Positions 36,712-45,092 of a stretch of DNA of 64,000 bases are shown here, piece by piece. Numbering within the stretch: the first letter of the stretch is position 1; the number at the start of each line of letters is the position of its first letter. The position numbers were made by a program, and so were the translations under genes. This DNA is from Caryophanales bacterium UBA1737 (GTDB taxonomy: Bacteria > Bacillota_I > Bacilli_A > ML615J-28 > CAG-313), in contig DCIB01000022.1 in NCBI GenBank assembly GCA_002315915.1, forward strand, positions 1 to 64,000, written 5' to 3'. The notes below the pieces were generated by a model that was not told the origin of the DNA, did no database searches, and saw nothing but the letters and a program-made list of their open reading frames with translations.

Positions 36712-37515
36712 ATGAAGACTGTTGTTATTACAGGTAGTGCAAGAGGATTAGGCTTTGAACTTGCAAAGAATTTCAAAAAATCTGATTTTAATGTTGTATT
36801 AAGTGACATTAATGAAGAAAACTTAAAAAAGGCCGTTGACGATTTAAAAGCATTTGGTGGATCTGGAGATGTACTAGGTGTTAAATGTAATGTATCTGTA
36901 TTAGCAGATGTAGAAGCATTATGTGATGCTGCTGTTAAGAAATTTGGTTCACTTGATTATTGGGTAAATAATGCAGGTGTTAACCAACCTGAAAAAGCTG
37001 CATGGGAGTTAGATGAAAAAGAAATTGACTTCTTAATTAATGTTGATTTAAAAGGTGCAATTAATGGATCTAATGTAGCAGTTAGACAATTTGTTAAACA
37101 AGGATACGGAAAAGTATTCAATGTAGAAGGATTTGGATCAAATGATGCATATCAACCAAATCTAGTTATGTATGGTACTGCAAAAAGAGCTGTTACATAT
37201 TTTACAAATGCTTTAGCAAATGAAATTAACGTTCATGAATTAAATATTCAAGTAGGTAAACTTTCACCAGGTATTATGATTACATCATTCTTAACATCTT
37301 CTAATGGTAAAGATGGATCAGTAAAATTATCTGATAAAGTTAAAAAAGTATATAATATTTTAGGTGATTATCCAGATGTTATTGCTGAACATTTAGTAAA
37401 GAAAATGCTTGTTAATAAGAAAAATGGTGAACGTATAGAATGGCTTACTGGTGGTAAAGCATTCTGGAGATTCATGACTGCTGGATTTAACAAACGTAAT
37501 TTCTTCGAAGATTAA
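36712..37515 (+). CDS. Short-chain dehydrogenase/reductase
   Basis: NAD(P)-dependent oxidoreductase of the classical SDR type, 267 residues. The Rossmann motif 'ITGSARGLGFELAKNF' is at about 5-20, 'NNAGV' near 86, and the active-site Tyr154-x3-Lys158 in 'YGTAKRAV'. The Ser usually upstream of the Tyr lies in 'EGFGSNDAY' near 140. The substrate is unknown. AAAGGAG is the ribosome-binding site, 26 bases after the glycosidase-like gene, so the two are likely cotranscribed. Confidence 0.85.
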   Translation: MKTVVITGSARGLGFELAKNFKKSDFNVVLSDINEENLKKAVDDLKAFGGSGDVLGVKCNVSVLADVEALCDAAVKKFGSLDYWVNNAGVNQPEKAAWELDEKEIDFLINVDLKGAINGSNVAVRQFVKQGYGKVFNVEGFGSNDAYQPNLVMYGTAKRAVTYFTNALANEINVHELNIQVGKLSPGIMITSFLTSSNGKDGSVKLSDKVKKVYNILGDYPDVIAEHLVKKMLVNKKNGERIEWLTGGKAFWRFMTAGFNKRNFFED

Positions 37516-37519
37516 TATT

Positions 37520-37549
37520 AAAGTTCAAGGATTATCCTTGAACTTTTTT
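37520..37549 (+). terminator. Intrinsic terminator after the SDR gene
   Basis: An 11-bp perfect stem (AAGTTCAAGGA with TCCTTGAACTT), 3-base loop and six T residues. Confidence 0.9.
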
Positions 37550-37582
37550 ATATTTTTAATTAATAGATTATAAAAAATAGTT

Positions 37583-37588
37583 TATAAT
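37583..37588 (+). promoter_or_regulatory. -10 element of the secernin-GPH transporter unit
   Basis: TATAAT lies 33 bases before the next start codon and after a terminator, so it is the likely -10. No TGN extension or good -35 is visible. Confidence 0.45.
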
Positions 37589-37621
37589 ATATATGTATAT
37601 TAAATTTTTAGAGGTATTTAT

Positions 37622-38881
37622 ATGTGTGATACATTTTATTTTAATGGTATGAATAAAAGATTTTTTATGAAAAATTCAGACCGTTCCCCTAATGAACCAA
37701 ATTTACTAAGATTTTATAAAAGAGAAAAACATACAGAAGATTTAGTTCATTGTACTTATATTGATATTCCTCAAGTAAAAGAAACTTATGCATGTTTACT
37801 AGTTCAGCCATCTTGGATGTATGGAGCTGAAATGGGTATAAATGAATTCTATGTTTCTATTGGAAATGAAGCTGTATTTACTAAAAATAATGATCAAAAA
37901 GAAAAAAGATTAATTGGAATGGATTACTTAAGACTTGCGTTAGAAAGAAGTAAAACAGCACTTGACGCTGCTCATTTAATCATCTTGCTATTAAAAGAGT
38001 ATGGTCAAGGTGGAAATTGTGGATATGATCATGAATTTTATTATGATAATTCATATTTAATAATGGATAAAAAAGAAACTTATATTTTAGAAACAGTTGG
38101 AAAAGATTATTGTTTATATAAAACAAATGATTCATATAATATTTCTAATAAATTAAGTTTAAAGAAAACATATATTGAATCAAGTAAAGAATATAATAAT
38201 TTCGAAAAAGAAAATAGTGATTTTTTCTTTACTACATTTTCAATGAGTAAACAACGTGAGTGCCATGGTAGATTATTATTAAATACACTTACGCCATCAA
38301 TAGAAAATGCAGTAGAAGTGTTATCTCATCATAGAACAATTAATGCTCCAATATGTGGAGATGTTGGTTCTATTTGTATGCATAAAAATGCAGTAGGAGA
38401 TCATACAACTGCATCAATGATAGTTGACTATTCATATGATGAACCAACTATTTATTTAACAGGATCTCCATCTCCTTGTATATCAATATTTAAACCATAT
38501 TATTTTGGTCAATTATCAAATATGCTATTTGATAAAAAAGATGATTCTCTAAATTATTATTATAAGAGAATGTATTTAAATAGACTTGTATTAGGTGGAA
38601 TAATTGATTATTCAGAATTCAAATATAAAATTGATAAATTAAATCAATATATCTTTGATGAGGTATCTTTAAAAAGAAATGGTAATGCTTCAATTGATGA
38701 ATTGGTTTTACAAGCTAATGAATTAATAAAAGAAGAAGAATCATTAATTAATGAATATGATTCATTAATTAATGATTTAAAAAATAAAAAGATAAAATTA
38801 AAAGGTGTTTGGAATAAATTAACTTTAAACTTAGCTAAAAATCCTTATTCAAATAAATTAGAAGAAAGATTAGGTAAATAA
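37622..38881 (+). CDS. Secernin-type C69 family peptidase
   Basis: N-terminal nucleophile hydrolase-type protein of 419 residues. It starts MCDTF, so removal of Met exposes Cys2 as nucleophile, with no propeptide. Secernin-like segments follow: 'FFMKNSDRSPNEPNLL', 'CTYIDIPQVKETYACLL', 'SWMYGAEMGINEFYVSIGNE', 'LLKEYGQGGNCGYDH'. The last 60 residues form a charged coiled coil with a near repeat ('ESLINEYDSLIND'). Bacterial relatives are dipeptidases; substrate here unknown. AGAGG supports the start. The GPH transporter follows after one base. Confidence 0.82.
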   Translation: MCDTFYFNGMNKRFFMKNSDRSPNEPNLLRFYKREKHTEDLVHCTYIDIPQVKETYACLLVQPSWMYGAEMGINEFYVSIGNEAVFTKNNDQKEKRLIGMDYLRLALERSKTALDAAHLIILLLKEYGQGGNCGYDHEFYYDNSYLIMDKKETYILETVGKDYCLYKTNDSYNISNKLSLKKTYIESSKEYNNFEKENSDFFFTTFSMSKQRECHGRLLLNTLTPSIENAVEVLSHHRTINAPICGDVGSICMHKNAVGDHTTASMIVDYSYDEPTIYLTGSPSPCISIFKPYYFGQLSNMLFDKKDDSLNYYYKRMYLNRLVLGGIIDYSEFKYKIDKLNQYIFDEVSLKRNGNASIDELVLQANELIKEEESLINEYDSLINDLKNKKIKLKGVWNKLTLNLAKNPYSNKLEERLGK

Positions 38882-38882
38882 T

Positions 38883-40292
38883 ATGGAAAACAATATTATG
38901 AGTTCCAAAAAAGAAAAAATACTTTATGCTTTATTCTTTGCTGGACAAAATTTCTTATGGGGTTATGTTAGTTTTATAGCAAACTATATGACTGATTTAG
39001 GTATTGATGCTACTTTAGCAGCAATAGTTATTCTTATTCCTAAAATCTGGGATGCAATAAACGATACATTCTTTGGATATGTAATGGATAAAGTGAGAAT
39101 TAAAGGACAAAAGTTTATGCCATGGATTAGAATTGGTGTAACAGCTATAATTCTAGCATCAATATTTATGTTTAACGTACCTAAAACATTAAATATAACT
39201 GGTAAATGTATATGGATAGTAGTTGGATATGTACTATTTGATGCTTGTTATACAATGCTTGATGCACCTGCATTTGCTATGCCTAACTATATGACTACAA
39301 GCATTCAAGAAAGAACATCTATTATTTCTGCAGGTAAATTAGGTGGGGTCGTAGCAGCTATTATTGCTTCGACTGTTGTATCATTTATTAGAGGAGCCTT
39401 AGGATGGGGTGGAGCAGTTATTGTATACTCTATAATTGGGGTAGGATTAATGTATCCATTTGCTTTAATTGGTAAAGAAAGAGTTAAGCCTGTACAAGAT
39501 GAAAAAAATGAAACAATTACATTTAAACAAATGGGTAAATACCTAAAAACTAATAAATACTTACTTGTTGTTCTTATTGCCTTATTTGTATGTGGATTTG
39601 CATGTGTTGAAGCTGCGATGGGTCAATATATTGCAACTCATTGTTATGAAGATCCAAATTATCAAGCAGTTATTGCTGGTATATGTGCTGTACCTGTAAT
39701 ATTAATATCTGCTTTGATACCAACTGTTGCTAAAAAGATTGATAAATTCTATATTTTGATATTTGGACTTGCTTTTGGATTAGTATTTAATGTTGCTGCA
39801 TATTTTATAGGATATGAAAATAAAGTGTTATCTATTATTTGTGTAGGTTTAAAATGTTGTGGTATGGCATTCTTCCAAATTATCTTATATATGTTAATAG
39901 CAGATACTGTAGAATTTGGTGCATATAAATCAGGTACTCATGCTGATGGAATTACATTTAGTTTACAAACATTTGTATCTAAATTAAAAGGTGCATTAAT
40001 GACATCATTTATATTATTTGCATTAGGACAAATAAAATTTGTTTCAGGTACTGATCCTGTAACTAATAAACCATTTGTACAAACAGTAGAAGTTGTTAAA
40101 GGATTATGGGGTATATTTAATATAATTCCTGCTGCGGGATACTTTATTTCTTTAGTATTACTTATTTTATTCTATAAATTAAGAGATAAAGATGTACAAA
40201 AGATGGCTAAATATAATTGTGGTGAACTAAAATATTCAGATATTTCAGATACTATTAAGAAATTTGGTGAACCAGGAGTTATAAATAAATAA
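38883..40292 (+). CDS. GPH-family (melibiose-type) cation:sugar symporter
   Basis: The 469 residues have about twelve membrane segments and the family's conserved 'IPKIWDAINDTFFGYVMDK' region near 50-68, 'DAPAFAMPNYMTTSIQERTS' near 127, and a second-half 'ADTVEFGAYKSGTHADGI' near 345. Relatives couple Na+ or H+ to uptake of galactosides, pentosides or hexuronides; the substrate cannot be read. Coupling to the secernin gene, rather than to the glycosidase gene upstream, leaves open whether it carries sugars or peptide breakdown products. Confidence 0.82.
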   Translation: MENNIMSSKKEKILYALFFAGQNFLWGYVSFIANYMTDLGIDATLAAIVILIPKIWDAINDTFFGYVMDKVRIKGQKFMPWIRIGVTAIILASIFMFNVPKTLNITGKCIWIVVGYVLFDACYTMLDAPAFAMPNYMTTSIQERTSIISAGKLGGVVAAIIASTVVSFIRGALGWGGAVIVYSIIGVGLMYPFALIGKERVKPVQDEKNETITFKQMGKYLKTNKYLLVVLIALFVCGFACVEAAMGQYIATHCYEDPNYQAVIAGICAVPVILISALIPTVAKKIDKFYILIFGLAFGLVFNVAAYFIGYENKVLSIICVGLKCCGMAFFQIILYMLIADTVEFGAYKSGTHADGITFSLQTFVSKLKGALMTSFILFALGQIKFVSGTDPVTNKPFVQTVEVVKGLWGIFNIIPAAGYFISLVLLILFYKLRDKDVQKMAKYNCGELKYSDISDTIKKFGEPGVINK

Positions 40293-40294
40293 TT

Positions 40295-40708
40295 ATGAAA
40301 ATATTAATGATTCTTGGTCATAGGATGAATGATGATTCTACTATTAGTCCTATAATGAAGAAACGTTTAGATTCAGCATTAACATTAATAAATGATCTAC
40401 ATATTGATAAAGTATTATGCACAGGTGGTTTTGGACTTCATTCTAAAACTTTAATTTGTGAAGCTGATGCAATGGAAGATTATTTATTAAAACATAATAT
40501 AAATAAAGACATGATATTAAAAGAAAATAATTCTAAGACTACTAAAGAAAATATGAAATTATCAAAAAAGATAATTGAATCATATAAAAATGTAGAAGTG
40601 ATATTATTAACAAGTACTTATCATGTTGCAAGATCATATTTAAATCCTTTAAAGTTATTTAAAAAAGAGATGCCAAATATAAAAGTAACCATTATTGGGG
40701 TTGAATAA
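40295..40708 (+). CDS. DUF218 (YdcF/ElyC-like) protein
   Basis: A 137-residue single DUF218 domain: 'MILGHRM' at the N terminus, 'KRLDSALTLIND' helix, 'VLCTGGFG' near 45, 'CEADAMEDYLLKHNI' near 60, 'SKTTKENMKLSKKII' near 83, and 'LLTSTYHVARSYL' near 108. It has no membrane segment, unlike SanA/ElyC, so it resembles stand-alone YdcF, which binds SAM in E. coli; function unknown. It starts two bases after the transporter stop, so it is in the same operon. Confidence 0.75.
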   Translation: MKILMILGHRMNDDSTISPIMKKRLDSALTLINDLHIDKVLCTGGFGLHSKTLICEADAMEDYLLKHNINKDMILKENNSKTTKENMKLSKKIIESYKNVEVILLTSTYHVARSYLNPLKLFKKEMPNIKVTIIGVE

Positions 40709-40712
40709 AAAC

Positions 40713-40748
40713 AAAAGATATTCTTTAATTTATTAAAGAATATCTTTT
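40713..40748 (+). terminator. Intrinsic terminator after the DUF218 gene
   Basis: A perfect 16-bp stem (AAAAGATATTCTTTAA with its complement), 4-base loop and a short T tail. Confidence 0.88.
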
Positions 40749-40809
40749 TATTTTCGTAAAAGTAAAATCAAATATTTTTATAAATATATAAGTGAAAGGA
40801 ATCATTTAT

Positions 40810-41466
40810 ATGTTATTTAAAAAGAGTTTTATTATAAGTTTACTACTTACTATTATTATTTGTTTTTATTCTCAAAATAATGTTGTAGATGCCGCAACAT
40901 ATCGTAATATTGGACATGATGATATTATTGAAATCACTGTAAATAATTCTAGTTTTGTTTTACTAAAAGATATGTCAGATAAAACAATTACTAATTATTT
41001 AAATAAAGTAAAAAGAAAAGCTTTTGGATGGGAAGCTTATTCAATTAATTCAGAGGTGAAATGTAAATATGTGTCGCAAATTATTTTTGCAAAAAGTAAT
41101 TTAACACAAGAACCAATAAAATATAATTATACTTTAAAATATTCTCAAACTGCTGAAACACAAGTATCAAAAACAGGAAGTATTGCTGGAAAACTATCTG
41201 GTAAACTATCTGGAGTAACACCTGGTGTTGAAGCATCTCTCGAAAAAGAAACTACATCTAAGACAAAAACTTTTTATGAAGAAAAAACTACATTTACTAT
41301 GCAAGTTAATCCTGGAAAGAAATTATCATTAAGAGTAACAGGTGATGCTGTTATTTCAAATGGTGTTGGTAGATATTATTTTTTAGGCATTGTATTTAAA
41401 AAAGGAACATGGGAATACATAGATAAAACAAATGAATTCTATGAAATGTATGAAGAAGATATTTAA
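40810..41466 (+). CDS. Secreted protein of unknown family
   Basis: The 218 residues start with a clear signal peptide ('LFKKSFIISLLLTIIICF', then a probable cleavage after 'VVDA'). The mature part is beta-rich and Thr/Ser-rich, with a Gly/Ser stretch in the middle ('TGSIAGKLSGKLSGVTPGVE') and an aromatic C-terminal segment ('YYFLGIVFKKGTWEYIDKT'). I cannot name the family. The start is ATG 40810, seven bases after GAAAGGA; a GTG at 40792 lies ahead of that site. It heads a four-gene cluster with an anchored protein and an ABC-2 transporter. Confidence 0.65.
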   Translation: MLFKKSFIISLLLTIIICFYSQNNVVDAATYRNIGHDDIIEITVNNSSFVLLKDMSDKTITNYLNKVKRKAFGWEAYSINSEVKCKYVSQIIFAKSNLTQEPIKYNYTLKYSQTAETQVSKTGSIAGKLSGKLSGVTPGVEASLEKETTSKTKTFYEEKTTFTMQVNPGKKLSLRVTGDAVISNGVGRYYFLGIVFKKGTWEYIDKTNEFYEMYEEDI

Positions 41467-42367
41467 TATAGGCATACCTATAATTATTTTAGTTGGTTTT
41501 GTTGCTTTATCAATATATGTGTTCTCATCCAAAAGAATAAAAGAACTATCTATATTAAATGTTCCATATGATTACTTTTATCAAAATGATACAGATGAGT
41601 TAAATATGTTTATTCCCATATATGTAAATGAGAAAGATTCAGTATATTTTAATAAAGAATCTATTAATAGATCTACTCTTCAAAATATTGATGAATCAAT
41701 GTCTTTTAGAGTTGATGTAATGGATATTACATCAACTGATAGTGTTACATATAATAATATTACTTATTATTTATATGAATGTGAATTACGAATTCCTTTT
41801 GAAATTGATTCTAATTTATATATTGATAATATGTATTTAAAACTTGATTATGATAATGATGAAGAAATATTAATGCATATAGGTAGTTTATGTATTTATA
41901 ATAATACATCAACACAAGATGTTACTTATACTTCTTTAAAAGGTGTAGTACAAGAAGTATCAGATAATATAATGCTTTCTCATGTTTTAGTTAAATTATA
42001 TTCAACATCACCTTATACAATAAAAAATATTACACCAATATCTAATTATGCATCTATATCTTGGTCTAATACTTATAAAGTAGATTATTTAAATGAATAT
42101 GAAACACCATTAAATGAAATTGTTTCATCTAATTATGATGTATTTAATCAAGATAATTCAATTCATATAATTGAAATGAATAACGAATCATATTTGCTTA
42201 TTGCATTAAACTATAAAAATATTAATGAATCTAATACTATAGGTTTTAATATTACTTACGAACAAGATGGCGAAACTAAAGAATTAGTTATCTCACCTTT
42301 TAAATTCTTTTCAACAAATAATATGAAAGTTGAAGAACAAAAATATGAATTCAATAGAAATATGTAA
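41450..42367 (+). CDS. Membrane-anchored extracellular protein of unknown family
   Basis: The roughly 305 residues have one N-terminal membrane segment (about 4-24, 'FNIGIPIIILVGFVALSIYV') and a large predicted extracellular beta-rich domain with many Asp, Asn and Ser residues. No family is recognised. Possible starts are 41432, 41441 and 41450; I prefer 41450 because it gives a Lys-Lys then membrane-helix N terminus, but no ribosome-binding site decides. It overlaps the secreted-protein gene upstream and the ATPase gene downstream, so the cluster is translationally coupled. Confidence 0.6.
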   Translation: MKKIFNIGIPIIILVGFVALSIYVFSSKRIKELSILNVPYDYFYQNDTDELNMFIPIYVNEKDSVYFNKESINRSTLQNIDESMSFRVDVMDITSTDSVTYNNITYYLYECELRIPFEIDSNLYIDNMYLKLDYDNDEEILMHIGSLCIYNNTSTQDVTYTSLKGVVQEVSDNIMLSHVLVKLYSTSPYTIKNITPISNYASISWSNTYKVDYLNEYETPLNEIVSSNYDVFNQDNSIHIIEMNNESYLLIALNYKNINESNTIGFNITYEQDGETKELVISPFKFFSTNNMKVEEQKYEFNRNM

Positions 42368-42929
42368 TTTAGAGAAAAAATATCATAATAATTTAATATT
42401 AAATATAAAGGATTTAGTATTAGATTCATCAAATATTTATTTTTTAACACAATCTAATGGATGTGGTAAAACTACATTATTAAAATGTTTATTTAACGAA
42501 ATAAGTTATGAAGGTTTAATAAAAGATACAAATAAAAGATATGTTTATGCACCAGAAAAAGTTTCTTTTCCACAATTTATTTCTTCAATAAGTTTTATTA
42601 AAAATTTTTTATTTGCAGATAAAGATTCCTCATTAGATAGTTTAATTAATAAATATTTTGAATATTTTTCAATAGATCAATATAAAGATACATATATTGA
42701 TAAATTATCAAAAGGTACTAAACAAAAAATTGTTTTAATAAAAACTCTTTTATCAGATGCAGATGTGTATTTATTTGATGAACCATTATCAGGATTAGAT
42801 GTTAATAGTAGATGTAATTTTATGAATTTAATAAAAGAATTAAATAAAATGGATAAAATAATTATTATTGCAACTCATTATTATGAAGAATATCCGTATG
42901 AAAATAAAAAGGTAATAAATCTTTCATGA
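42345..42929 (+). CDS. ABC transporter ATP-binding protein
   Basis: The 194 residues are a minimal ABC ATPase: Walker A 'TQSNGCGKTTLLK' near 37-49, signature 'LSKGTKQKIVL' near 123, Walker B 'DVYLFDEPLSGLD' near 140 and H-loop 'IATHY' near 177. The first Gly of the Walker A consensus (GxNGxGKT) is replaced by Gln. The signature LSKGxKQ is typical of ABC-2 export systems. It overlaps the upstream gene by 23 bases and the permease by four (ATGA). It is one of only two genes here ending in TGA. Confidence 0.85.
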   Translation: MNSIEICNLEKKYHNNLILNIKDLVLDSSNIYFLTQSNGCGKTTLLKCLFNEISYEGLIKDTNKRYVYAPEKVSFPQFISSISFIKNFLFADKDSSLDSLINKYFEYFSIDQYKDTYIDKLSKGTKQKIVLIKTLLSDADVYLFDEPLSGLDVNSRCNFMNLIKELNKMDKIIIIATHYYEEYPYENKKVINLS

Positions 42930-43642
42930 AATATATAAAAATTCATTCAAGTTATTTATTAAATAAAGTTAATATTATAATTCTTTCGGTAATAACTATT
43001 GCAGGAATTATAACTGGATATTTAAGTATATGTAATTTAACATCTAATAGTTGTTATTTTTATTTAAATGATTCATATTTAGATTTTGTAGAATCAAATT
43101 TAATATTTTTTAAGCTTATATTAATAAATATGTTTGCATATATATGGGGTAATGCATTTAATAGAAATTTTGATTCATATCATTTATTAATTAATAATTA
43201 TAAAAATAATAAATTTAAATTTTTTATTACAAAGATTTTATTATTAACACTTGTTACATTCATTATTATGTATATAATTTTTTTAATTACATCAATAATA
43301 GGTCTAAATCTTACTAATTGGTTTGAAGTTAATAACTATACAATAGATATTTATTTTACTTTTTTTCTAATAATAATTATTTATTGTCTAATATCTATTA
43401 TTTTTTCTAATATAATTCCATCAAATTATTCGTTTTTCTTAAGTCCAATATTATTTGTTATTGGTGAATTAATTAAAGATAATAATTCTATTGAATTATT
43501 TAATAATATATATAAAATATTTTTTCCATCTTTAACAGAATATGGATCTACTTCATCATTATATGGGAACATACATTTATTATTATTAGTATTTATATAC
43601 ATGTTTATATCTTTTTTAACATATTCTATTAAGAAAAAATAA
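42926..43642 (+). CDS. ABC-2-type transporter permease
   Basis: The 238 residues hold about six membrane segments (roughly 15-35, 53-75, 100-125, 140-165, 170-190, 215-235) with few charged residues between them. This fits the membrane half of an ABC-2 exporter whose ATPase is encoded just upstream with an ATGA overlap. The cargo is unknown; the secreted protein at the head of the cluster is a candidate partner or protected target. No terminator follows before the infC promoter. Confidence 0.72.
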   Translation: MKYIKIHSSYLLNKVNIIILSVITIAGIITGYLSICNLTSNSCYFYLNDSYLDFVESNLIFFKLILINMFAYIWGNAFNRNFDSYHLLINNYKNNKFKFFITKILLLTLVTFIIMYIIFLITSIIGLNLTNWFEVNNYTIDIYFTFFLIIIIYCLISIIFSNIIPSNYSFFLSPILFVIGELIKDNNSIELFNNIYKIFFPSLTEYGSTSSLYGNIHLLLLVFIYMFISFLTYSIKKK

Positions 43643-43652
43643 AGTAATATTC

Positions 43653-43681
43653 TTGTGATTTAATTAAAAAAAGTGTAATAT
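43653..43681 (+). promoter_or_regulatory. Promoter of infC-rpmI-rplT
   Basis: TTGTGA (43653-43658), a 17-base spacer and TAATAT (43676-43681) place the transcription start near 43688, at the head of the L20-type leader. Confidence 0.65.
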
Positions 43682-43687
43682 ATAAGA

Positions 43688-43817
43688 GAATTAAATAGTA
43701 TTTATGAAAAGTAGAAGTCCCACTTCTCACCTGATTAGATTTATCTTTTGGGTTAAGAGTCATTAATTTAATAATAATGGAACAATAGTGGGCATTTTAT
43801 GCTCACTTTTCTTTTTC
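43688..43817 (+). promoter_or_regulatory. L20-type autoregulatory leader with terminator (infC operon)
   Basis: The leader contains the small hairpin AGAAGTCCCACTTCT, CTCACC and GGTTAAGAG segments that can pair in an alternative fold, and a closing terminator: AGTGGGCAT with ATGCTCACT (one G-U pair) at 43787-43807 and a T-rich tail. Layout and sequence match the Firmicute L20 leader, in which free L20 binds and favours termination before infC. The terminator match is strongest; the pairing of the rest is by eye. Confidence 0.8.
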
Positions 43818-43866
43818 TAAATGCTTTTAAATTCACCTTGAAATTTTTGGAGGAAACAAGTATTTA

Positions 43867-44394
43867 ATGGACAAAAAAGTCGAAAACTTGATCAATGAAC
43901 AAATCAAAGCTAAATTTGTATTAGTAATTGATGAAAACAAACAACAATTAGGTAAAATGGATATTGATGAAGCTCTAAGTATCGCATATGACAAAGAGTT
44001 AGATTTAGTATGTGTAGCTCCTGATGCTGAAGTACCTGTATGTAAATTAATGGATTATAAGAAATTCCGTTATGATCAACAAAAGAAAGCAAAAGAAGCT
44101 AAGAAAAACCAAAAAGTTGTTGAAATTAAAGAAATCCGTTTAAGTCCTACTATTGATGTAGGTGATTTTGAAACTAAAGCAAAAGCTGCTTTAAAGTTCT
44201 TAACAGCTGGTGATAAATGTAAAATTAGCTGCCGTTTTAGAGGAAGAATGATTGAACAAGCAGAAAATACAAAAGGATTATTCTTTAAATTTGTAGATCG
44301 ATTAGGAGAAATTGCTCAAATAGATCAACAACCTATACTTGATGGACGTAACATGTCAATGATGATTAGTCCAAAAGTTCAAAAGAAAAAATAG
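43867..44394 (+). CDS. infC: Translation initiation factor IF-3
   Basis: Binds the 30S subunit, blocks premature 50S joining and checks the start codon. The 175 residues have the N-terminal domain ('LINEQIKAKFVLVIDENKQQ', near 6), the linker ('YDQQKKAKEAKKNQK') and the C-terminal domain ('KEIRLSPTIDVGDFETKAKA', 'FRGRMIEQAENTKGLFFKF'). It uses ATG, not the rare ATT/ATC/ATA start often found in infC. GGAGG lies 13 bases upstream, farther than usual. Expression is controlled by the L20-type leader. Confidence 0.97.
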   Translation: MDKKVENLINEQIKAKFVLVIDENKQQLGKMDIDEALSIAYDKELDLVCVAPDAEVPVCKLMDYKKFRYDQQKKAKEAKKNQKVVEIKEIRLSPTIDVGDFETKAKAALKFLTAGDKCKISCRFRGRMIEQAENTKGLFFKFVDRLGEIAQIDQQPILDGRNMSMMISPKVQKKK

Positions 44395-44413
44395 CATTTA
44401 GGAGGAAGTAATA

Positions 44414-44614
44414 ATGCCAAAAATGAGAACACATGCTGGAACAAAGAAACGTTTTAAAGTTACTGCATCTGGCAAAATTAAACGTTCTACTGCTGGAAAT
44501 CAACATCTAGCACCAGGAAAAACAACTAAACAAGTTAGACACAAGAGAAAGAGCTCTTTAGTAACAAGAGTTGACGCAAGAAGAATTCGTCAACAATTAG
44601 ATCAATTAAAGTAG
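44414..44614 (+). CDS. rpmI: Ribosomal protein L35
   Basis: Large-subunit protein of 66 residues, very basic, with the family pattern '[20 protein letters not shown]' at the N terminus and '[19 protein letters not shown]' near the end. It lies between infC and rplT, the universal arrangement, with a strong TTAGGAGG-type ribosome-binding site 8 bases upstream. Confidence 0.97.
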   Translation: MPKMRTHAGTKKRFKVTASGKIKRSTAGNQHLAPGKTTKQVRHKRKSSLVTRVDARRIRQQLDQLK

Positions 44615-44630
44615 GAAGGAGAGAGTAGTT

Positions 44631-44987
44631 ATGCCACGTACAAAAGGCGGCGTTGTCGCAAGAAGAAGAAGAAATCGTGTTTTAAGAGAAGCAAAAGGTT
44701 ATTGGGGATCTAAACATTTACTATTCAAGGTTGCTAACCAACAAGTAATGAAATCTCGTCAATACGCATTCCGTGATCGTAAAGTTAATAAACGTAACTT
44801 CCGTAAATTATGGATTGTAAGAATTAATGCAGCAGCTCATATGCATGATATGAACTATTCTGTATTAATGCATGGTTTAAAACTTGCTAATATTGATATT
44901 AACCGTAAGATGCTTGCAGATTTAGCTGTAAACGATATTGCAACATTTAATGCATTATGTGATGCAGCTAAAAAAGCTTTAAAATAG
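44631..44987 (+). CDS. rplT: Ribosomal protein L20
   Basis: Early 50S assembly protein and, in this operon type, the repressor acting on the leader. The 118 residues begin '[20 protein letters not shown]' and contain '[20 protein letters not shown]' and '[18 protein letters not shown]', all family hallmarks. AAGGAGAG is the ribosome-binding site, 16 bases after rpmI. A strong terminator ends the operon. Confidence 0.97.
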   Translation: MPRTKGGVVARRRRNRVLREAKGYWGSKHLLFKVANQQVMKSRQYAFRDRKVNKRNFRKLWIVRINAAAHMHDMNYSVLMHGLKLANIDINRKMLADLAVNDIATFNALCDAAKKALK

Positions 44988-44995
44988 TATTTTAA

Positions 44996-45030
44996 AAAAA
45001 GATGTTTAACATATGTTAAACATCTTTTTG
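44996..45030 (+). terminator. Intrinsic terminator after rplT
   Basis: A perfect 15-bp stem (AAAAAGATGTTTAAC with its complement) around ATAT, ending in five T residues. The palindrome could also act in the other direction. Confidence 0.9.
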
Positions 45031-45058
45031 TTTAATTATTATAATAAATATACAAATA

Positions 45059-45067
45059 TGCTATAAT
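45059..45067 (+). promoter_or_regulatory. Extended -10 promoter of the DUF1189-like gene and leuS
   Basis: TGCTATAAT, a perfect extended -10 element 25 bases before the start codon, without a clear -35. Confidence 0.6.
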
Positions 45068-45092
45068 AAATAACATATAAAGGAGAAAATAT

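Noticed and set aside
38740..38776. Near-identical tandem repeat in the secernin-type gene
   Set aside because: It is a coiled-coil repeat in frame ('SLINEYDSLIND'), explained by protein structure rather than by a mobile or regulatory element.
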